Assembly: GCF_039978735.1 (NCBI RefSeq)
Contig: NZ_JBDWAS010000033.1
Span: forward strand, 27,877 to 91,876
Length of the DNA: 64,000 nucleotides
Source of the DNA: Maricaulis sp039978735
Lineage (GTDB): Bacteria > Pseudomonadota > Alphaproteobacteria > Caulobacterales > Maricaulaceae
Direction of reading: 5' to 3'
Shown here piece after piece: positions 45,086 through 54,067 of this stretch. Position 1 is the first letter of the stretch. Each line of letters starts with the position of its first letter. A model generated the notes under the pieces. That model was given only the letters and a program-made list of their open reading frames with translations, ran no database searches and was not told the origin of the DNA. Position numbers and translations under genes: made by a program.

Positions 45086-45355
45086 TCAGGCGGGCTCGTG
45101 AGTGGAACCGGTCGTCGGGCCGGTCAGGCGGATCGCCTCGCGGCGCCATTTCTGGCCGCCGGGGCGCTCGTCCTCGATGTCGATGAGATAGGGGCCGACC
45201 GCGATGCCGAACTCGGCCTCGGCCTGGGCCAGGCGGGCTTCGGCGGCGTCGCCGTCCAGATGTTCGGCCTCGTCCAGGCGGCTGGACCATTGCCCCTCGG
45301 CCGTGCGGTAGATCACGCGGCCGTCGGTCAGGCGGTTTGCGGTGATCGCTTTCAT
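45086..45355 (-). CDS. DUF2849 protein of the sulfite reduction operon
   Basis: 89 residues, soluble, starting MKAITANRLTDGRVIY, which is the DUF2849 pattern. These small proteins are regularly found between cysG and cysI in alphaproteobacteria. Function not known; a helper role in sulfite reductase assembly or activity is inferred from position. The ATG overlaps the cysG stop codon (ATGA). Confidence 0.88.
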   Translation of the reverse strand: MKAITANRLTDGRVIYRTAEGQWSSRLDEAEHLDGDAAEARLAQAEAEFGIAVGPYLIDIEDERPGGQKWRREAIRLTGPTTGSTHEPA

Positions 45356-46746
45356 GCGTAGTTCTCCAGGGAGGCTTGGGCGGCGGCCTGGGCCGCGGCC
45401 GTGCCGGCGCTTTCGCCGACGATGATGACGGTGGGGCCGGCAATGCCTTCGCGCGCGACCAGCGCGGCGAGGCCGCCCAGCGTGCCGAAGACGCGGCGTT
45501 CATTCGCGTGCGTGCCGTTCTCGATCAGGGCGACGGGCGTGGACGGGGCCCGGCCGGCGGCGATCATCTTGCGTTCGATCTCCGGCGCGGCGCCGACGCC
45601 CATATAGAAGACGGCGGTGGAATTGGGGGCCGAGAGGGCGCGGTAGTCGGCATCCGGCCCGTCCTTTTTCACAACGCCGGACGCGAAGGTGACGGACTGG
45701 GCGTGATCGCGATGGGTCAGCGGCACGCCGGCCGAGGCGGCACAGGCCATGGCAGCCGTGATGCCGGGCGTGACTTCAGCGGCGATACCGGCGGCGCGCA
45801 CGACGTCGAGCTCCTCGCCGCCGCGGCCGAAAATGAAGGGATCGCCGCCCTTGAGGCGCACGACGCGCTGACCCTTGCGGGCTTCACGCACCAGGATTTC
45901 GCCGATCTCCTCCTGGGAGACCGGGTGATGGCCCCTGGTCTTGCCGACATCGATGCGCGCGGCGTCGCGGCGCGCCAGCGCCATCACGCCCTCGGAGACC
46001 AGGCGGTCGTGCACGATGACATCGGCTTCGCGCAAGAGGCGGGCGGCCTTGAGGGTGAGAAGATCGGGATCCCCGGGACCGGCGCCGACCAGGTGGACGA
46101 TGCCGCGGCGTTCGGCGCGTTCACCGTTCAGCTCGCGCAGCATTTCGCGGCGGGCACCGGCCTTGTCGCCCGAGAGCGCCAGATCGCGGGCCTTGCCGCG
46201 CAGGGCGCGTTCCCAGAAGGCGCGGCGATCGTCGAATTTCGTCAGTACCGACTTCACCGTGCCGCGCAGCTCGCGGGCGAGGTCCGCCAGCGTGCCGATG
46301 CGCGCGGGCAGGACCTGTTCCACCGCAGCGCGGATATCCACCGACAGGACCGGCGCGGCACCGCCCGAGGCGATGGCGACGACAATGCCGTCCCGGTCGA
46401 CAATGGCGGGGGTCTGGAAGTCGGAAGCCGAGGGGCTGTCGACGATATTGACCGGAATGCCCAGGCGGCGGCCGGTGCGGGCCAGCGCGTCGACGGGAAT
46501 GCCGTCGCCGCCGGCGATGAAAAGCAAAGTCGCGCCACGAAGGTCCCGCCGCGTCGGCATGCGGCGTTCGATCCGCGCATATTGGGCGATATCCGCGGGA
46601 ACAGGATCGTCCGTGTTTCCGGTGAACCACAGTAACCGGGCAGGGGAGGCAGCGAACAGGCGGACCTTCGGTTCGGCCATCGGTCCACGTCCGACGACAA
46701 TCACCGTGCGCCCATCTAGGGGAATGGAGGCTGGAAAGACCTGCAT
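45352..46746 (-). CDS. cysG: Siroheme synthase (trifunctional CysG)
   Basis: 464 residues from the ATG at 46746 (a GTG at 46752 is also open). The N-terminal part (about 1-200) is the precorrin-2 dehydrogenase/ferrochelatase, with the NAD loop VVGRGPMAEPK. The C-terminal part (about 215-464) is uroporphyrinogen III methyltransferase, with VHLVGAGPGDPDLLTLKA, IVHDRLVS and RLKGGDPFIFGRGGEE. It makes siroheme for CysI. First gene of the sulfate-assimilation operon, divergent from the LysR gene over about 115 bp. Confidence 0.95.
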   Translation of the reverse strand: MQVFPASIPLDGRTVIVVGRGPMAEPKVRLFAASPARLLWFTGNTDDPVPADIAQYARIERRMPTRRDLRGATLLFIAGGDGIPVDALARTGRRLGIPVNIVDSPSASDFQTPAIVDRDGIVVAIASGGAAPVLSVDIRAAVEQVLPARIGTLADLARELRGTVKSVLTKFDDRRAFWERALRGKARDLALSGDKAGARREMLRELNGERAERRGIVHLVGAGPGDPDLLTLKAARLLREADVIVHDRLVSEGVMALARRDAARIDVGKTRGHHPVSQEEIGEILVREARKGQRVVRLKGGDPFIFGRGGEELDVVRAAGIAAEVTPGITAAMACAASAGVPLTHRDHAQSVTFASGVVKKDGPDADYRALSAPNSTAVFYMGVGAAPEIERKMIAAGRAPSTPVALIENGTHANERRVFGTLGGLAALVAREGIAGPTVIIVGESAGTAAAQAAAQASLENYA

Positions 46747-46862
46747 GTTCACTCATCCGATCCTGCGCCTTCGTGGCGCGACGAGTGCAATATTTCTATT
46801 CGATGCCCCGGTTTCAAACGACGTTTCTTGGCATTTCAGATTAGAAAAACTAAACTGACGCC

Positions 46863-47798
46863 ATGGCCCGATCCTCCCGCCTTCCCCCGCTCAATGCGCT
46901 GCGTGCCTTCGAGGCCGCGGCGCGCCTGGAAAGTTTCGCCCGCGCCGCCGACGAGCTGGCCGTGACGCCGGGGGCGATTTCCCAGCAGATCCGCTCGCTG
47001 GAAGAGCATGTCGGGACCCCGCTTTTCGTGCGCGAGGGGCGGGGCCTCTCCCTCACCGAGGCCGGCCGTGCGGCGGCCAATGTCGCCTCCGATGCCTTCG
47101 AGACACTCGAGCGCGCCGTGTCGCTGATGCGCCAGCCCGTGCAGCGCCGCGCGCTGACCGTGTCGGTGGCGCCCTCCTTTGCCGGCAAGTGGCTGGCGCC
47201 GCGCCTGCACCGTTTCCAGGAGACCCAGCCGGGCGTGGAAGTGTGGATCGCGGCAACCTCGGAACGGGTCGACCTGTCGGCCGGGGCCGCCGATCTGGGC
47301 ATACGCTACGGGCCGGGCGGCGACATGACGCTGAACGAGGAAACCCTTCTGCCCGAGGAAGTGCTGCCGGTGTGCTCGCCCGACCTTTTGCGCGACGGGC
47401 CGCGCCTGGCAACGCCGCGCGATCTGGACGGTCACACCCTGCTGCACGACGCCTCGCCGGAAAGCGAGGTCGATGGCGCCGACTGGCCGTCCTGGCTGAA
47501 GGCCCGCAATATCCGCGGGGTCGATACGGCGGGCGGTGTGCGCTTCAATCAGTCCGCCCTGGTGATCGATGCCGCCGTGGCCGGCCGCGGCGTGGCGCTC
47601 GCCAAACGCGCCCTGGCCCAGAACGACCTCGCCTCCGGCCGCCTGGTCGCCCTCTTCGCCGACGGCACCTCACCCGTGCGCTCGGCTTACCACATCGTCA
47701 CGGCCCGCAACCGACCCTTGAGCCCGGACGCCGAGGCGTTCATCGCCTGGCTGAGAGGCGAGGCGCGGGTGCATGAGCACTCGGTGGATGAGTTGTAG
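46863..47798 (+). CDS. LysR-family regulator, GcvA-like
   Basis: 311 residues. The N-terminal winged helix-turn-helix is PPLNALRAFEAAARLESFAR, then AVTPGAISQQIRSLE, of the GcvA/AmpR-type group, followed by a substrate-binding domain with a RYGPGGDM segment common to GcvA-like proteins. It diverges from cysG, and the AT-rich stretch at 46790-46860 between them is the natural place for its site. Control of the sulfate operon is therefore likely but inferred; the sequence is not that of a classical CysB. Confidence 0.9.
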   Translation: MARSSRLPPLNALRAFEAAARLESFARAADELAVTPGAISQQIRSLEEHVGTPLFVREGRGLSLTEAGRAAANVASDAFETLERAVSLMRQPVQRRALTVSVAPSFAGKWLAPRLHRFQETQPGVEVWIAATSERVDLSAGAADLGIRYGPGGDMTLNEETLLPEEVLPVCSPDLLRDGPRLATPRDLDGHTLLHDASPESEVDGADWPSWLKARNIRGVDTAGGVRFNQSALVIDAAVAGRGVALAKRALAQNDLASGRLVALFADGTSPVRSAYHIVTARNRPLSPDAEAFIAWLRGEARVHEHSVDEL

Positions 47799-47830
47799 TT
47801 TTTTGGACGGTGTCTTCCCCCTCTCCCCGA

Positions 47831-47914
47831 CCCTCTCCCGAGGGAGAGGGAGTTCTGTTTGTGAGCGTCACCAAGAAACCCCTTCTCCCCGGGGAGAAGG
47901 TGCCCCGAAGGGGC
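47831..47914. repeat. Cluster of three intergenic palindromes
   Basis: CCCTCTCCC-GA-GGGAGAGGG (47831-47850), a 20-bp perfect palindrome starting CCTTCTCCCC (47881-47900) and GCCCC-GAA-GGGGC (47902-47914) follow the LysR stop. This style of palindromic mosaic is common in alphaproteobacterial gaps. It lies between two convergent genes and could end both transcripts. Confidence 0.75.
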
Positions 47915-47939
47915 GGATGAGGGGGACATCCCGGTGGGC

Positions 47940-48326
47940 TTATTCGCGCCGGTTGGCCGGATTTCCCGGATGGGTCGCCCAATGCACGGCTTCGGCGATC
48001 ACCTCCATCACGGCGTCGGTGCCATCGAGGATCTGGAAGTTCCAGAACCGCAGCACCTGGTAGCCACGGTGTTCGAGGAAGGCGGTTCGCTCCCGGTCGG
48101 CTGCTTCGTTCTCGCCGTGCTGCCCGCCATCGGCTTCGATGATCAGCCGGGCCTGGCGAGAGGCGAAGTCGACGATGTAGGGGCCGATCGGAACCTGGCG
48201 TCTGAATTTCACACCCATCAGGTGGCCATTCCTGAGGCGCGACCAGAGGCGGGCTTCGGCCGGTGTCTGGCGGCGGCGCAGGGCGCGGGCGAGATTGAGG
48301 TTCTTGTGTTGAGCCTTGTTTGCCAC
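47940..48326 (-). CDS. DUF559-family (very-short-patch-repair-like) endonuclease domain protein
   Basis: About 128 residues if translation starts at the GTG at 48326; the frame is open to 48428, but that part crosses a palindromic repeat. The DUF559 pattern is clear: RALRRRQTPAEARLWSRLRN, GVKFRRQVPIGPYIVDF, LIIEADGGQH, and RTAFLEHRGYQVLRFWN. The conserved Asp, Glu and Asp-Gly-Gly residues match a restriction-endonuclease-like (Vsr-type) active site. Such genes are scattered widely and move often. Function unproven. Confidence 0.82.
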   Translation of the reverse strand: MANKAQHKNLNLARALRRRQTPAEARLWSRLRNGHLMGVKFRRQVPIGPYIVDFASRQARLIIEADGGQHGENEAADRERTAFLEHRGYQVLRFWNFQILDGTDAVMEVIAEAVHWATHPGNPANRRE

Positions 48327-48353
48327 CGCGGTGTCTCCCCCCTCTCCCTCGAT

Positions 48354-48373
48354 CCCTCTCCCGGGGGAGAGGG
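48354..48373. repeat. Second copy of the CCCTCTCCC palindrome
   Basis: CCCTCTCCC-GG-GGGAGAGGG, the same arms as at 47831-47850, just upstream of the DUF559 gene. The two copies flank that gene. Confidence 0.75.
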
Positions 48374-48603
48374 AGGATTGAGCGTGTTGCAGTGTATGTA
48401 GAGCGCTCGCGACCGGGCGTGACTGCACTCACACTCTGCAACTCACTCTCATAAACAAACAAACCCGTTCAAATCCGCTGTGATGCAAGGGGAATTCGCT
48501 TGACCGGCGCGGCCGTGACCATGTGAGAATGAGCGCAAGAAAGTGGCCGGCAAGGACCACATGCGCCAACAGGTTACGGGCGGTATCGCCCGGGGTGAGG
48601 AGA

Positions 48604-50400
48604 ATGCAACCGACCGATACGCGCGATCCCGACTATTTTCACAAGGTCGTGGATTGCCAGTGGGCCTGTCCGGCACATACGCCGGTGCCCGAATACATCC
48701 GTCTGATCGCCCAGGGTGACTTCACCGGGGCCTATCTCGTCAATCGCCGCTCCAACGTGTTTCCCGGCATTCTGGGCCGGGTGTGCGACCGGCCCTGCGA
48801 GCCGGCCTGCCGGCGCGGCCGGGTGGAGGAGGAGCCGGTGGCGATCTGCCGCCTCAAGCGCGTCGCCGCGGATCATCGCGACGAGGTAAGTCATCTCCTG
48901 CCGCAAAAGCCGGACAATACGAATGGCAAGAAGATCGCCCTGATCGGCGCAGGTCCCGCCTCGCTGACCGTGGCGAACGATCTCGCCCCGCTGGGCTATG
49001 AATGCACGATCTTCGAGGCGCACCACCGGCCCGGCGGGCTGATGATCGCCAATATCCCCGCCTTCCGCCTGCCGGAAGAAGTGCTGGACGAGGAGATCGG
49101 CTACATCCTGAACATGGGTGTCGAGCTGAAGCTGAACAGCCGGGTGGAAAGCCTGCGCGCCCTGATGGAAGGCGGCTATGACGCCGTCTTCGTCGGCTCC
49201 GGCGCGCCCAAGGGCAAGGACTTGCAGATCGAGGGCCGCGAAGAGGCCGATGCCAATATCCATATCGGTATCGACTGGCTGGAAAGCGTCGCCTTCGAGC
49301 ATATCGACAAGATTGGCAAGCGTGTTCTCATCATCGGTGTCGGCAATACCGCGATGGATTGCTGCCGCACCTCGCTGCGCCTGGGCGCGGACGATGTGAA
49401 GGTGATGGCCCGCAAGCCGCGGCAATTCTTCAAGGCCTCCCCCTGGGAGCTGGAGGATGCCGAGGACGAGAATGTCGAGATCGTCGTCAATCATTCCCCC
49501 AAGCGCTTTGTCGTCGAGAACGGCAAGCTGACGGGTATGGAATTCGAGCTGATGGAGTATGAGCTCGACGCGGACGGCAATATCACCGAGACGCGCAAGG
49601 CGGGCACAAAAGTGATCCCCTGCGACGACGTGATCCTCGCCATCGGCCAGGAAAACGCCTTCCCCTGGATCGAGCGCGATCTGGGCATCGAGTTCGACAA
49701 GTGGGGTGTGCCGGTCGTCGACGAGACGACGCACCAATCGACCCTGCCGGGTGTCTTCTTCGGCGGCGACAGTGCCTTCGGACCGAAGAATATCATCTGG
49801 GCGGTCGAGCACGGCCACCAGGCCGCCATCTCCATCCACAAACACTGCCAGGACGAGGCGATCACCGAGCGCATGCCGCGCGGGGTGAATCTCCAGTCCG
49901 CCAAGATGGGCGTGAATGAGTGGATGTATTCCAACGCCTATACCGGCGCCCATCGCCGCGACATGCCGCTGGTCGAGCTGAAACAGCGCCTGTCCAACCG
50001 CAAGACCGAGGTCGAGCTGGGCTTCGACGCCGAGCGGATCGCGACCGAGGTGCAGCGCTGTCTGAACTGCGACGTGCAGACCGTGTTCGAGGCGCCCCTG
50101 TGCAAGGAGTGCGATGCCTGCCTGGACATCTGTCCGGTCGATTGCCTGTCGATCCTGCCCAATGGCGAGGAGGCGGACCTGCGCCAGGGCATGCGGGTGC
50201 CGGCGGCCAACAAGGACCAGGCGCTCTACGTCTCCGAACCGCTGAAGGATACCGGCCGGGTGATGGTGAAGGACGAGAATCTCTGCCTGCACTGCGGCCT
50301 GTGCGCCGAGCGCTGCCCCACCGCCGCGTGGGACATGCAGGATGCGGACATTTTCATTCCGCATGTCGACAATGAAGCCGGAAAGGTGGCGGCGGAATGA
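48604..50400 (+). CDS. GltD-like FAD/FeS subunit of a 2-oxoacid oxidoreductase
   Basis: 598 residues from the ATG at 48604 behind GGTGAGGAGA. An N-terminal Cys cluster (CQWACPAHTPVPEYI, then CDRPCEPACRRGRVEE) is of the glutamate-synthase small-subunit type. FAD motif IALIGAGPASLTVAND and NAD(P) motif VLIIGVGNTAMDCCR follow. The C-terminal 100 residues carry a ferredoxin-like pair of clusters (CKECDACLDICPVDC and CLHCGLCAERCPTAAW). The gene overlaps korA by 4 nt. The layout matches the KorC subunit that links 2-oxoglutarate oxidation to NAD(P) in aerobic and denitrifying bacteria, so it likely moves electrons between KorAB and NAD(P)H. Confidence 0.9.
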   Translation: MQPTDTRDPDYFHKVVDCQWACPAHTPVPEYIRLIAQGDFTGAYLVNRRSNVFPGILGRVCDRPCEPACRRGRVEEEPVAICRLKRVAADHRDEVSHLLPQKPDNTNGKKIALIGAGPASLTVANDLAPLGYECTIFEAHHRPGGLMIANIPAFRLPEEVLDEEIGYILNMGVELKLNSRVESLRALMEGGYDAVFVGSGAPKGKDLQIEGREEADANIHIGIDWLESVAFEHIDKIGKRVLIIGVGNTAMDCCRTSLRLGADDVKVMARKPRQFFKASPWELEDAEDENVEIVVNHSPKRFVVENGKLTGMEFELMEYELDADGNITETRKAGTKVIPCDDVILAIGQENAFPWIERDLGIEFDKWGVPVVDETTHQSTLPGVFFGGDSAFGPKNIIWAVEHGHQAAISIHKHCQDEAITERMPRGVNLQSAKMGVNEWMYSNAYTGAHRRDMPLVELKQRLSNRKTEVELGFDAERIATEVQRCLNCDVQTVFEAPLCKECDACLDICPVDCLSILPNGEEADLRQGMRVPAANKDQALYVSEPLKDTGRVMVKDENLCLHCGLCAERCPTAAWDMQDADIFIPHVDNEAGKVAAE

Positions 50401-52232
50401 AGGACGTCGTGGAAACGCCGAGCGAAGTGCGTGTGAACGACTTCGTGATCAAGATCGGCAATGTGAACGGCACGGGTTCGGCGTCGGCCAACGGCCTGCT
50501 GATGAAGGCGATCTTCCGCATGGGCGTGCCCGTGGTCGGCAAGAACCTCTTCCCGTCCAACATCCAGGGCCTGCCGACCTGGTATGAGATCCGCATTACC
50601 AAGGACAGCTATTTCGCGCGCTCGGGCACGGCGGATTTTGTCGTCGCGATGAATGCGGAAACCTATGCCCGCGATCTCGCCGAGGTCTCGCCGGGCGGCT
50701 TCCTGCTGTACGACTCGACCTGGCCGCGCCCGGACCTGCACGGCCGCACCGACATCACCGCCATCGGCGTGCCGCTGGCGCGCATGTGTAACGAGCAGTT
50801 CGACAATGCACGCACCCGCGTGCTGATGAAGAACATGGCCTATGTCGGCGCCGTGGCGGGGCTGACCGGGATCGATGTCGAGGTGATCCGCGGCCTGGTG
50901 ACCGAGATGTTCGGTACCAAGGCGCATCTCATCGATGCCAACATGAAAGCCATCGAGCTGGGGCTGAATTATGTGCGCGAGCACTATCCCGACCCGCTGC
51001 CGCTGCGCGTGGAAGCGATGGACGGGACGGCCGGGCACATCCTGATCGACGGCAATACGGCGGCCGCGCTGGGCTGTGTCTATGCCGGGGCGACCTTCGG
51101 CGCCTGGTATCCGATCACGCCCTCGACCTCGCTGATGGACGGGTTCAAGTCGTTCTGCGAGAAATTCCGCGTCGACAAGGAGACCGGCGAGAAGAAGTTC
51201 TGCATCATCCAGGCCGAGGACGAGCTGGCCTCGATCGGCATGGCGATCGGCGCGGGCTGGAATGGCGCGCGGGCCTTCACGCCGACCTCCGGGCCGGGCA
51301 TCTCGCTGATGAGCGAGTTCATCGGCTTTGCCTATTATGGCGAGGTGCCGGTGGTGCTGTTCGACGTGCAGCGGGCGGGGCCCTCGACCGGCCTGCCGAC
51401 GCGCACCCAGCAGTGCGATCTCACCCTGGCGGCTTATGCCAGCCATGGCGACACCAAGCACATCCTCGTCTTCCCCGCCAATCCGAAGGAATGCTTCGAG
51501 ATGGCGGTGCAGTCCTTCGATCTGGCCGAACGTTTCCAGACGCCGGTCTTCTTCATGACCGACCTGGATATCGGCATGAATGACTGGATGATCCCGGAAC
51601 TCACCTGGGATGACAGCTACCAGCCCGATCGCGGCAAGGTGCTGGGCAAGGACGAGCTCGAGGCGATCGAGAAATTCTACCGCTATGAGGACCGCGACGG
51701 CGACGCCATTCCCTACCGCACCCTGCCGGGCGTGCACCCCAAGGGCGCCTATTTCACCCGCGGGTCCGGGCATAACTGGAAGGGCGGCTATACCGAGGAC
51801 TCGGACGAGTACAAGGAGGTGCTCGACCGGCTGACGCAGAAGTGGAAGAACGCCGCCGCCGCTGTGCCGGCGCCGGTTGTCATCAAGTGCGGCAAGCCAG
51901 CGCGCCGGGCGATTGTCTCGGTCGGTGGCTGTGACGGCGCGGTGCGCGAGGCGATGGACCGGATGGCTGCCGACGGCGTGCATCTGGACTATCTGCGTGT
52001 ACGCGGCTTCCCCTTCAGCCAGGAGGTCGACGACTTCATCGCCGGCTATGACGAGGTCTTCGTCGTCGAACAGAACCGCGATGCGCAATTGCGCACCCTG
52101 CTGATCAACGAGACCTCGGCCGACAAGACGCGCCTCATTCCGGTGCTCGACTATGCCGGCATGGCCGCCAATCCGAAATTCATCGTCGAGGGCATTACCG
52201 CGCACCTCGAAACCTTGGAACAGGATCATTGA
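50397..52232 (+). CDS. korA: 2-oxoacid:acceptor oxidoreductase, alpha subunit (gamma-alpha fusion)
   Basis: 611 residues. The first ~190 are the gamma domain (IGNVNGTGSASANGLLMKA), and the rest the alpha domain with YPITPSTSLMDG and GPGISLMSEFIGFAYYGEVP, the pyrimidine-side thiamine-diphosphate region. With KorB it oxidatively decarboxylates a 2-oxoacid, most likely 2-oxoglutarate, to the CoA thioester. The start overlaps the upstream stop (ATGA). The stop codon lies inside a long hairpin at 52217-52256. Confidence 0.92.
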   Translation: MKDVVETPSEVRVNDFVIKIGNVNGTGSASANGLLMKAIFRMGVPVVGKNLFPSNIQGLPTWYEIRITKDSYFARSGTADFVVAMNAETYARDLAEVSPGGFLLYDSTWPRPDLHGRTDITAIGVPLARMCNEQFDNARTRVLMKNMAYVGAVAGLTGIDVEVIRGLVTEMFGTKAHLIDANMKAIELGLNYVREHYPDPLPLRVEAMDGTAGHILIDGNTAAALGCVYAGATFGAWYPITPSTSLMDGFKSFCEKFRVDKETGEKKFCIIQAEDELASIGMAIGAGWNGARAFTPTSGPGISLMSEFIGFAYYGEVPVVLFDVQRAGPSTGLPTRTQQCDLTLAAYASHGDTKHILVFPANPKECFEMAVQSFDLAERFQTPVFFMTDLDIGMNDWMIPELTWDDSYQPDRGKVLGKDELEAIEKFYRYEDRDGDAIPYRTLPGVHPKGAYFTRGSGHNWKGGYTEDSDEYKEVLDRLTQKWKNAAAAVPAPVVIKCGKPARRAIVSVGGCDGAVREAMDRMAADGVHLDYLRVRGFPFSQEVDDFIAGYDEVFVVEQNRDAQLRTLLINETSADKTRLIPVLDYAGMAANPKFIVEGITAHLETLEQDH

Positions 52233-52316
52233 TTCCATGATCAATCATCCTGTTCCAACGCGTTGTTTGCCGCATTTTCGAACCGCGAAACCGGTTCCCA
52301 CTTTCGCTGAAAATGC
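52217..52316. repeat. Two large hairpins in the korA-korB spacer
   Basis: The first (52217-52256) pairs GGAACAGGATCATTGAT with ATCAATCATCCTGTTCC, 17 bp with one mismatch, and covers the korA stop. The second (52272-52316) pairs GCATTTTC with GAAAATGC and, inside it, GAACC with GGTTC. AACCGGTTCCCACTTTCG in it resembles a palindromic repeat that is common between genes in Rhizobiales. The likely roles are RNA stability or uneven korA/korB expression. Confidence 0.75.
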
Positions 52317-52331
52317 TTCAGGAGACGCCGC

Positions 52332-53384
52332 ATGACCTCCATGCCGAAACCCTTCATCGACAAGCACCTGCCCAAGAACAAGCTGGGCCTGTCGGTGCGC
52401 AATTACGAAGGCGTGATGTCGACCCTGTGCGCCGGCTGCGGCCACGACTCGGTCACGGCCGCCCTGGTGCAGGCCTTCTGGGAGCTGGACCTGGCGCCGG
52501 AAAGCGCCGCGAAAGTCTCGGGCATCGGCTGTTCGTCCAAGACAACCGCCTATTTCATGGGCCAGTCGCACGGTATCAATTGCGTGCACGGCCGCATGCC
52601 GTCAGTGGCGACTGGCGCCAATGCCGTGAACGGCAAGCTGCACTATATCGGCATCTCCGGTGACGGGGATTCGCTGTCGATCGGCTTTGGCCAGTTCGCC
52701 CACGCCATCCGCCGCAATCTCAACATGCTCTACATGCTGGAAAACAATGGCGTGTACGGGCTCACAAAGGGGCAGTTCTCGGCCTCGGCCGATTATGGTT
52801 CGAAGTCGAAGAAGGGCGTGCCGAACGAGCAGACGCCGATCGATCCGTGCGTGCAGGCGCTGACCCTGGGGGCCGGCTTCGTGGCGCGGGCCTTCTCCGG
52901 CGACAAGTCGCAACTGGTGCCGCTGATCAAGGCCGGGCTGATGCACAAGGGGTTTGCCCTGATCGATGTGATCTCGCCCTGCGTGACCTTCAACGACCAT
53001 GCCGGCTCGACCAAGAGCTATGCCCATACCTACAAATACTATCACCCGCTGGTGCACACGGATTTCGTGGCCCATGCCGAGGAGATCACCGGCGAGTATG
53101 CCGATGACGGTGCGATGCGGGTGACCATGCATGATGGCGGCGAGCTGCGGCTGCGCAAGACCGACAGCGATTATGATCCGCGCGACCGCGCCCAGGCGAT
53201 CGAAACGCTGATGCTGGGCAGTGGCGATGGCGAGATCCGCACCGGCCTGCTCTACCTCAATGAGGATATGGCCGACATGCATGCCGCCAACCGGCTGCCG
53301 GACGCACCGCTCAACACGCTGCCCTATGACCAGCTGAACCCGGGCGCGGGCGCACTGGCGGCCCTGCAGAAGCGCTATCGCTGA
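52332..53384 (+). CDS. korB: 2-oxoacid:acceptor oxidoreductase, beta subunit
   Basis: 350 residues from the ATG at 52332 (GGAG upstream). CAGCGHDSV near residue 35 and GISGDGDSLSIGFGQFAHA with the following NMLYMLENNGVYGLTKGQ form the thiamine-diphosphate and Mg site. The Cys of CAGCG and a later CVTF Cys are those that hold the 4Fe-4S cluster in beta subunits. Partner of KorA, 100 nt downstream of it with two hairpins between. It converges with the XRE gene at 53391. Confidence 0.93.
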   Translation: MTSMPKPFIDKHLPKNKLGLSVRNYEGVMSTLCAGCGHDSVTAALVQAFWELDLAPESAAKVSGIGCSSKTTAYFMGQSHGINCVHGRMPSVATGANAVNGKLHYIGISGDGDSLSIGFGQFAHAIRRNLNMLYMLENNGVYGLTKGQFSASADYGSKSKKGVPNEQTPIDPCVQALTLGAGFVARAFSGDKSQLVPLIKAGLMHKGFALIDVISPCVTFNDHAGSTKSYAHTYKYYHPLVHTDFVAHAEEITGEYADDGAMRVTMHDGGELRLRKTDSDYDPRDRAQAIETLMLGSGDGEIRTGLLYLNEDMADMHAANRLPDAPLNTLPYDQLNPGAGALAALQKRYR

Positions 53385-53390
53385 GCGGCG

Positions 53391-53981
53391 TCAGCCGGTG
53401 GCGGAGAGGTGGTCGGCCGGCGTGATGCGCAGCCGGTCCGAGCCGTCATGCGCGGCCAGGCTGGCGTGGAGAAAACAACCGCCGGCCCCGTCACGCAGCG
53501 GCACATAGTGCAGCGTTACGGTCTCACCGTTCGGGGCTGTCCACGGTGCCGTTGCGGCGAGGACCCGGCCTTCGCAAAGCCCGGCCCCGTGGATCGCGGC
53601 AGCGTGCGCGCAGAGCTCTGCGAGCCCGTCATCATCCGCCAGATCAAGGCAGCCTGACCCGAGATAGGTCTCGCGCATCGACGCGCTCGCGGCCTCGACG
53701 GGAAACCGGCCTTCGGCGGGAAGGGCGCGCGCAACGAAACAGGCAAACGGGCTGAAGCGGACCAGTGCCAGCAGATCGTCGAACGGGCTGCGCGTGCGCG
53801 GGTCTTCGCTCAGGCGTTCCAGCGCCGCCACCACGTCGTCGGGCGGCGTGACACTGCCGGCCTCAAGTCTTGATACATAGGTCTGGCTCACCCCGATGAG
53901 TTGAGCCAGGGCGACCTGTTTCAGGTGCAGCCTCTGCCGCACGGTACGAACGCGTGATGCCCAGTCCATTCCCGCTGTCAC
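53391..53981 (-). CDS. XRE-type HTH regulator, relative of the tandem array at 55.4-57.4 kb
   Basis: About 196 residues from a GTG at 53981 that has GGGGAC at the right distance; an ATG at 53969 (MDWASRVRT) or 54038 are alternatives. The HTH (LKQVALAQLIGVSQTYVSRLEAGS) follows the same layout as the three plus-strand regulators at 55427-57391: W, a short basic helix, LKQ-ALA---GV-Q--VSR-E-G. The C-terminal ~120 residues are less clearly PAS-like. The much longer open frame that runs back through the PiT gene is a shadow. It converges with korB, leaving 6 bp. Confidence 0.8.
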   Translation of the reverse strand: MTAGMDWASRVRTVRQRLHLKQVALAQLIGVSQTYVSRLEAGSVTPPDDVVAALERLSEDPRTRSPFDDLLALVRFSPFACFVARALPAEGRFPVEAASASMRETYLGSGCLDLADDDGLAELCAHAAAIHGAGLCEGRVLAATAPWTAPNGETVTLHYVPLRDGAGGCFLHASLAAHDGSDRLRITPADHLSATG

Positions 53982-54067
53982 TTCCAGTCCCCAAGGTGAA
54001 TCCGGTCTTAGGGAAGCCCGCCGCGGGACGGCACTCATATTTGATGAACTTTGCTCGCGAATGAAAC

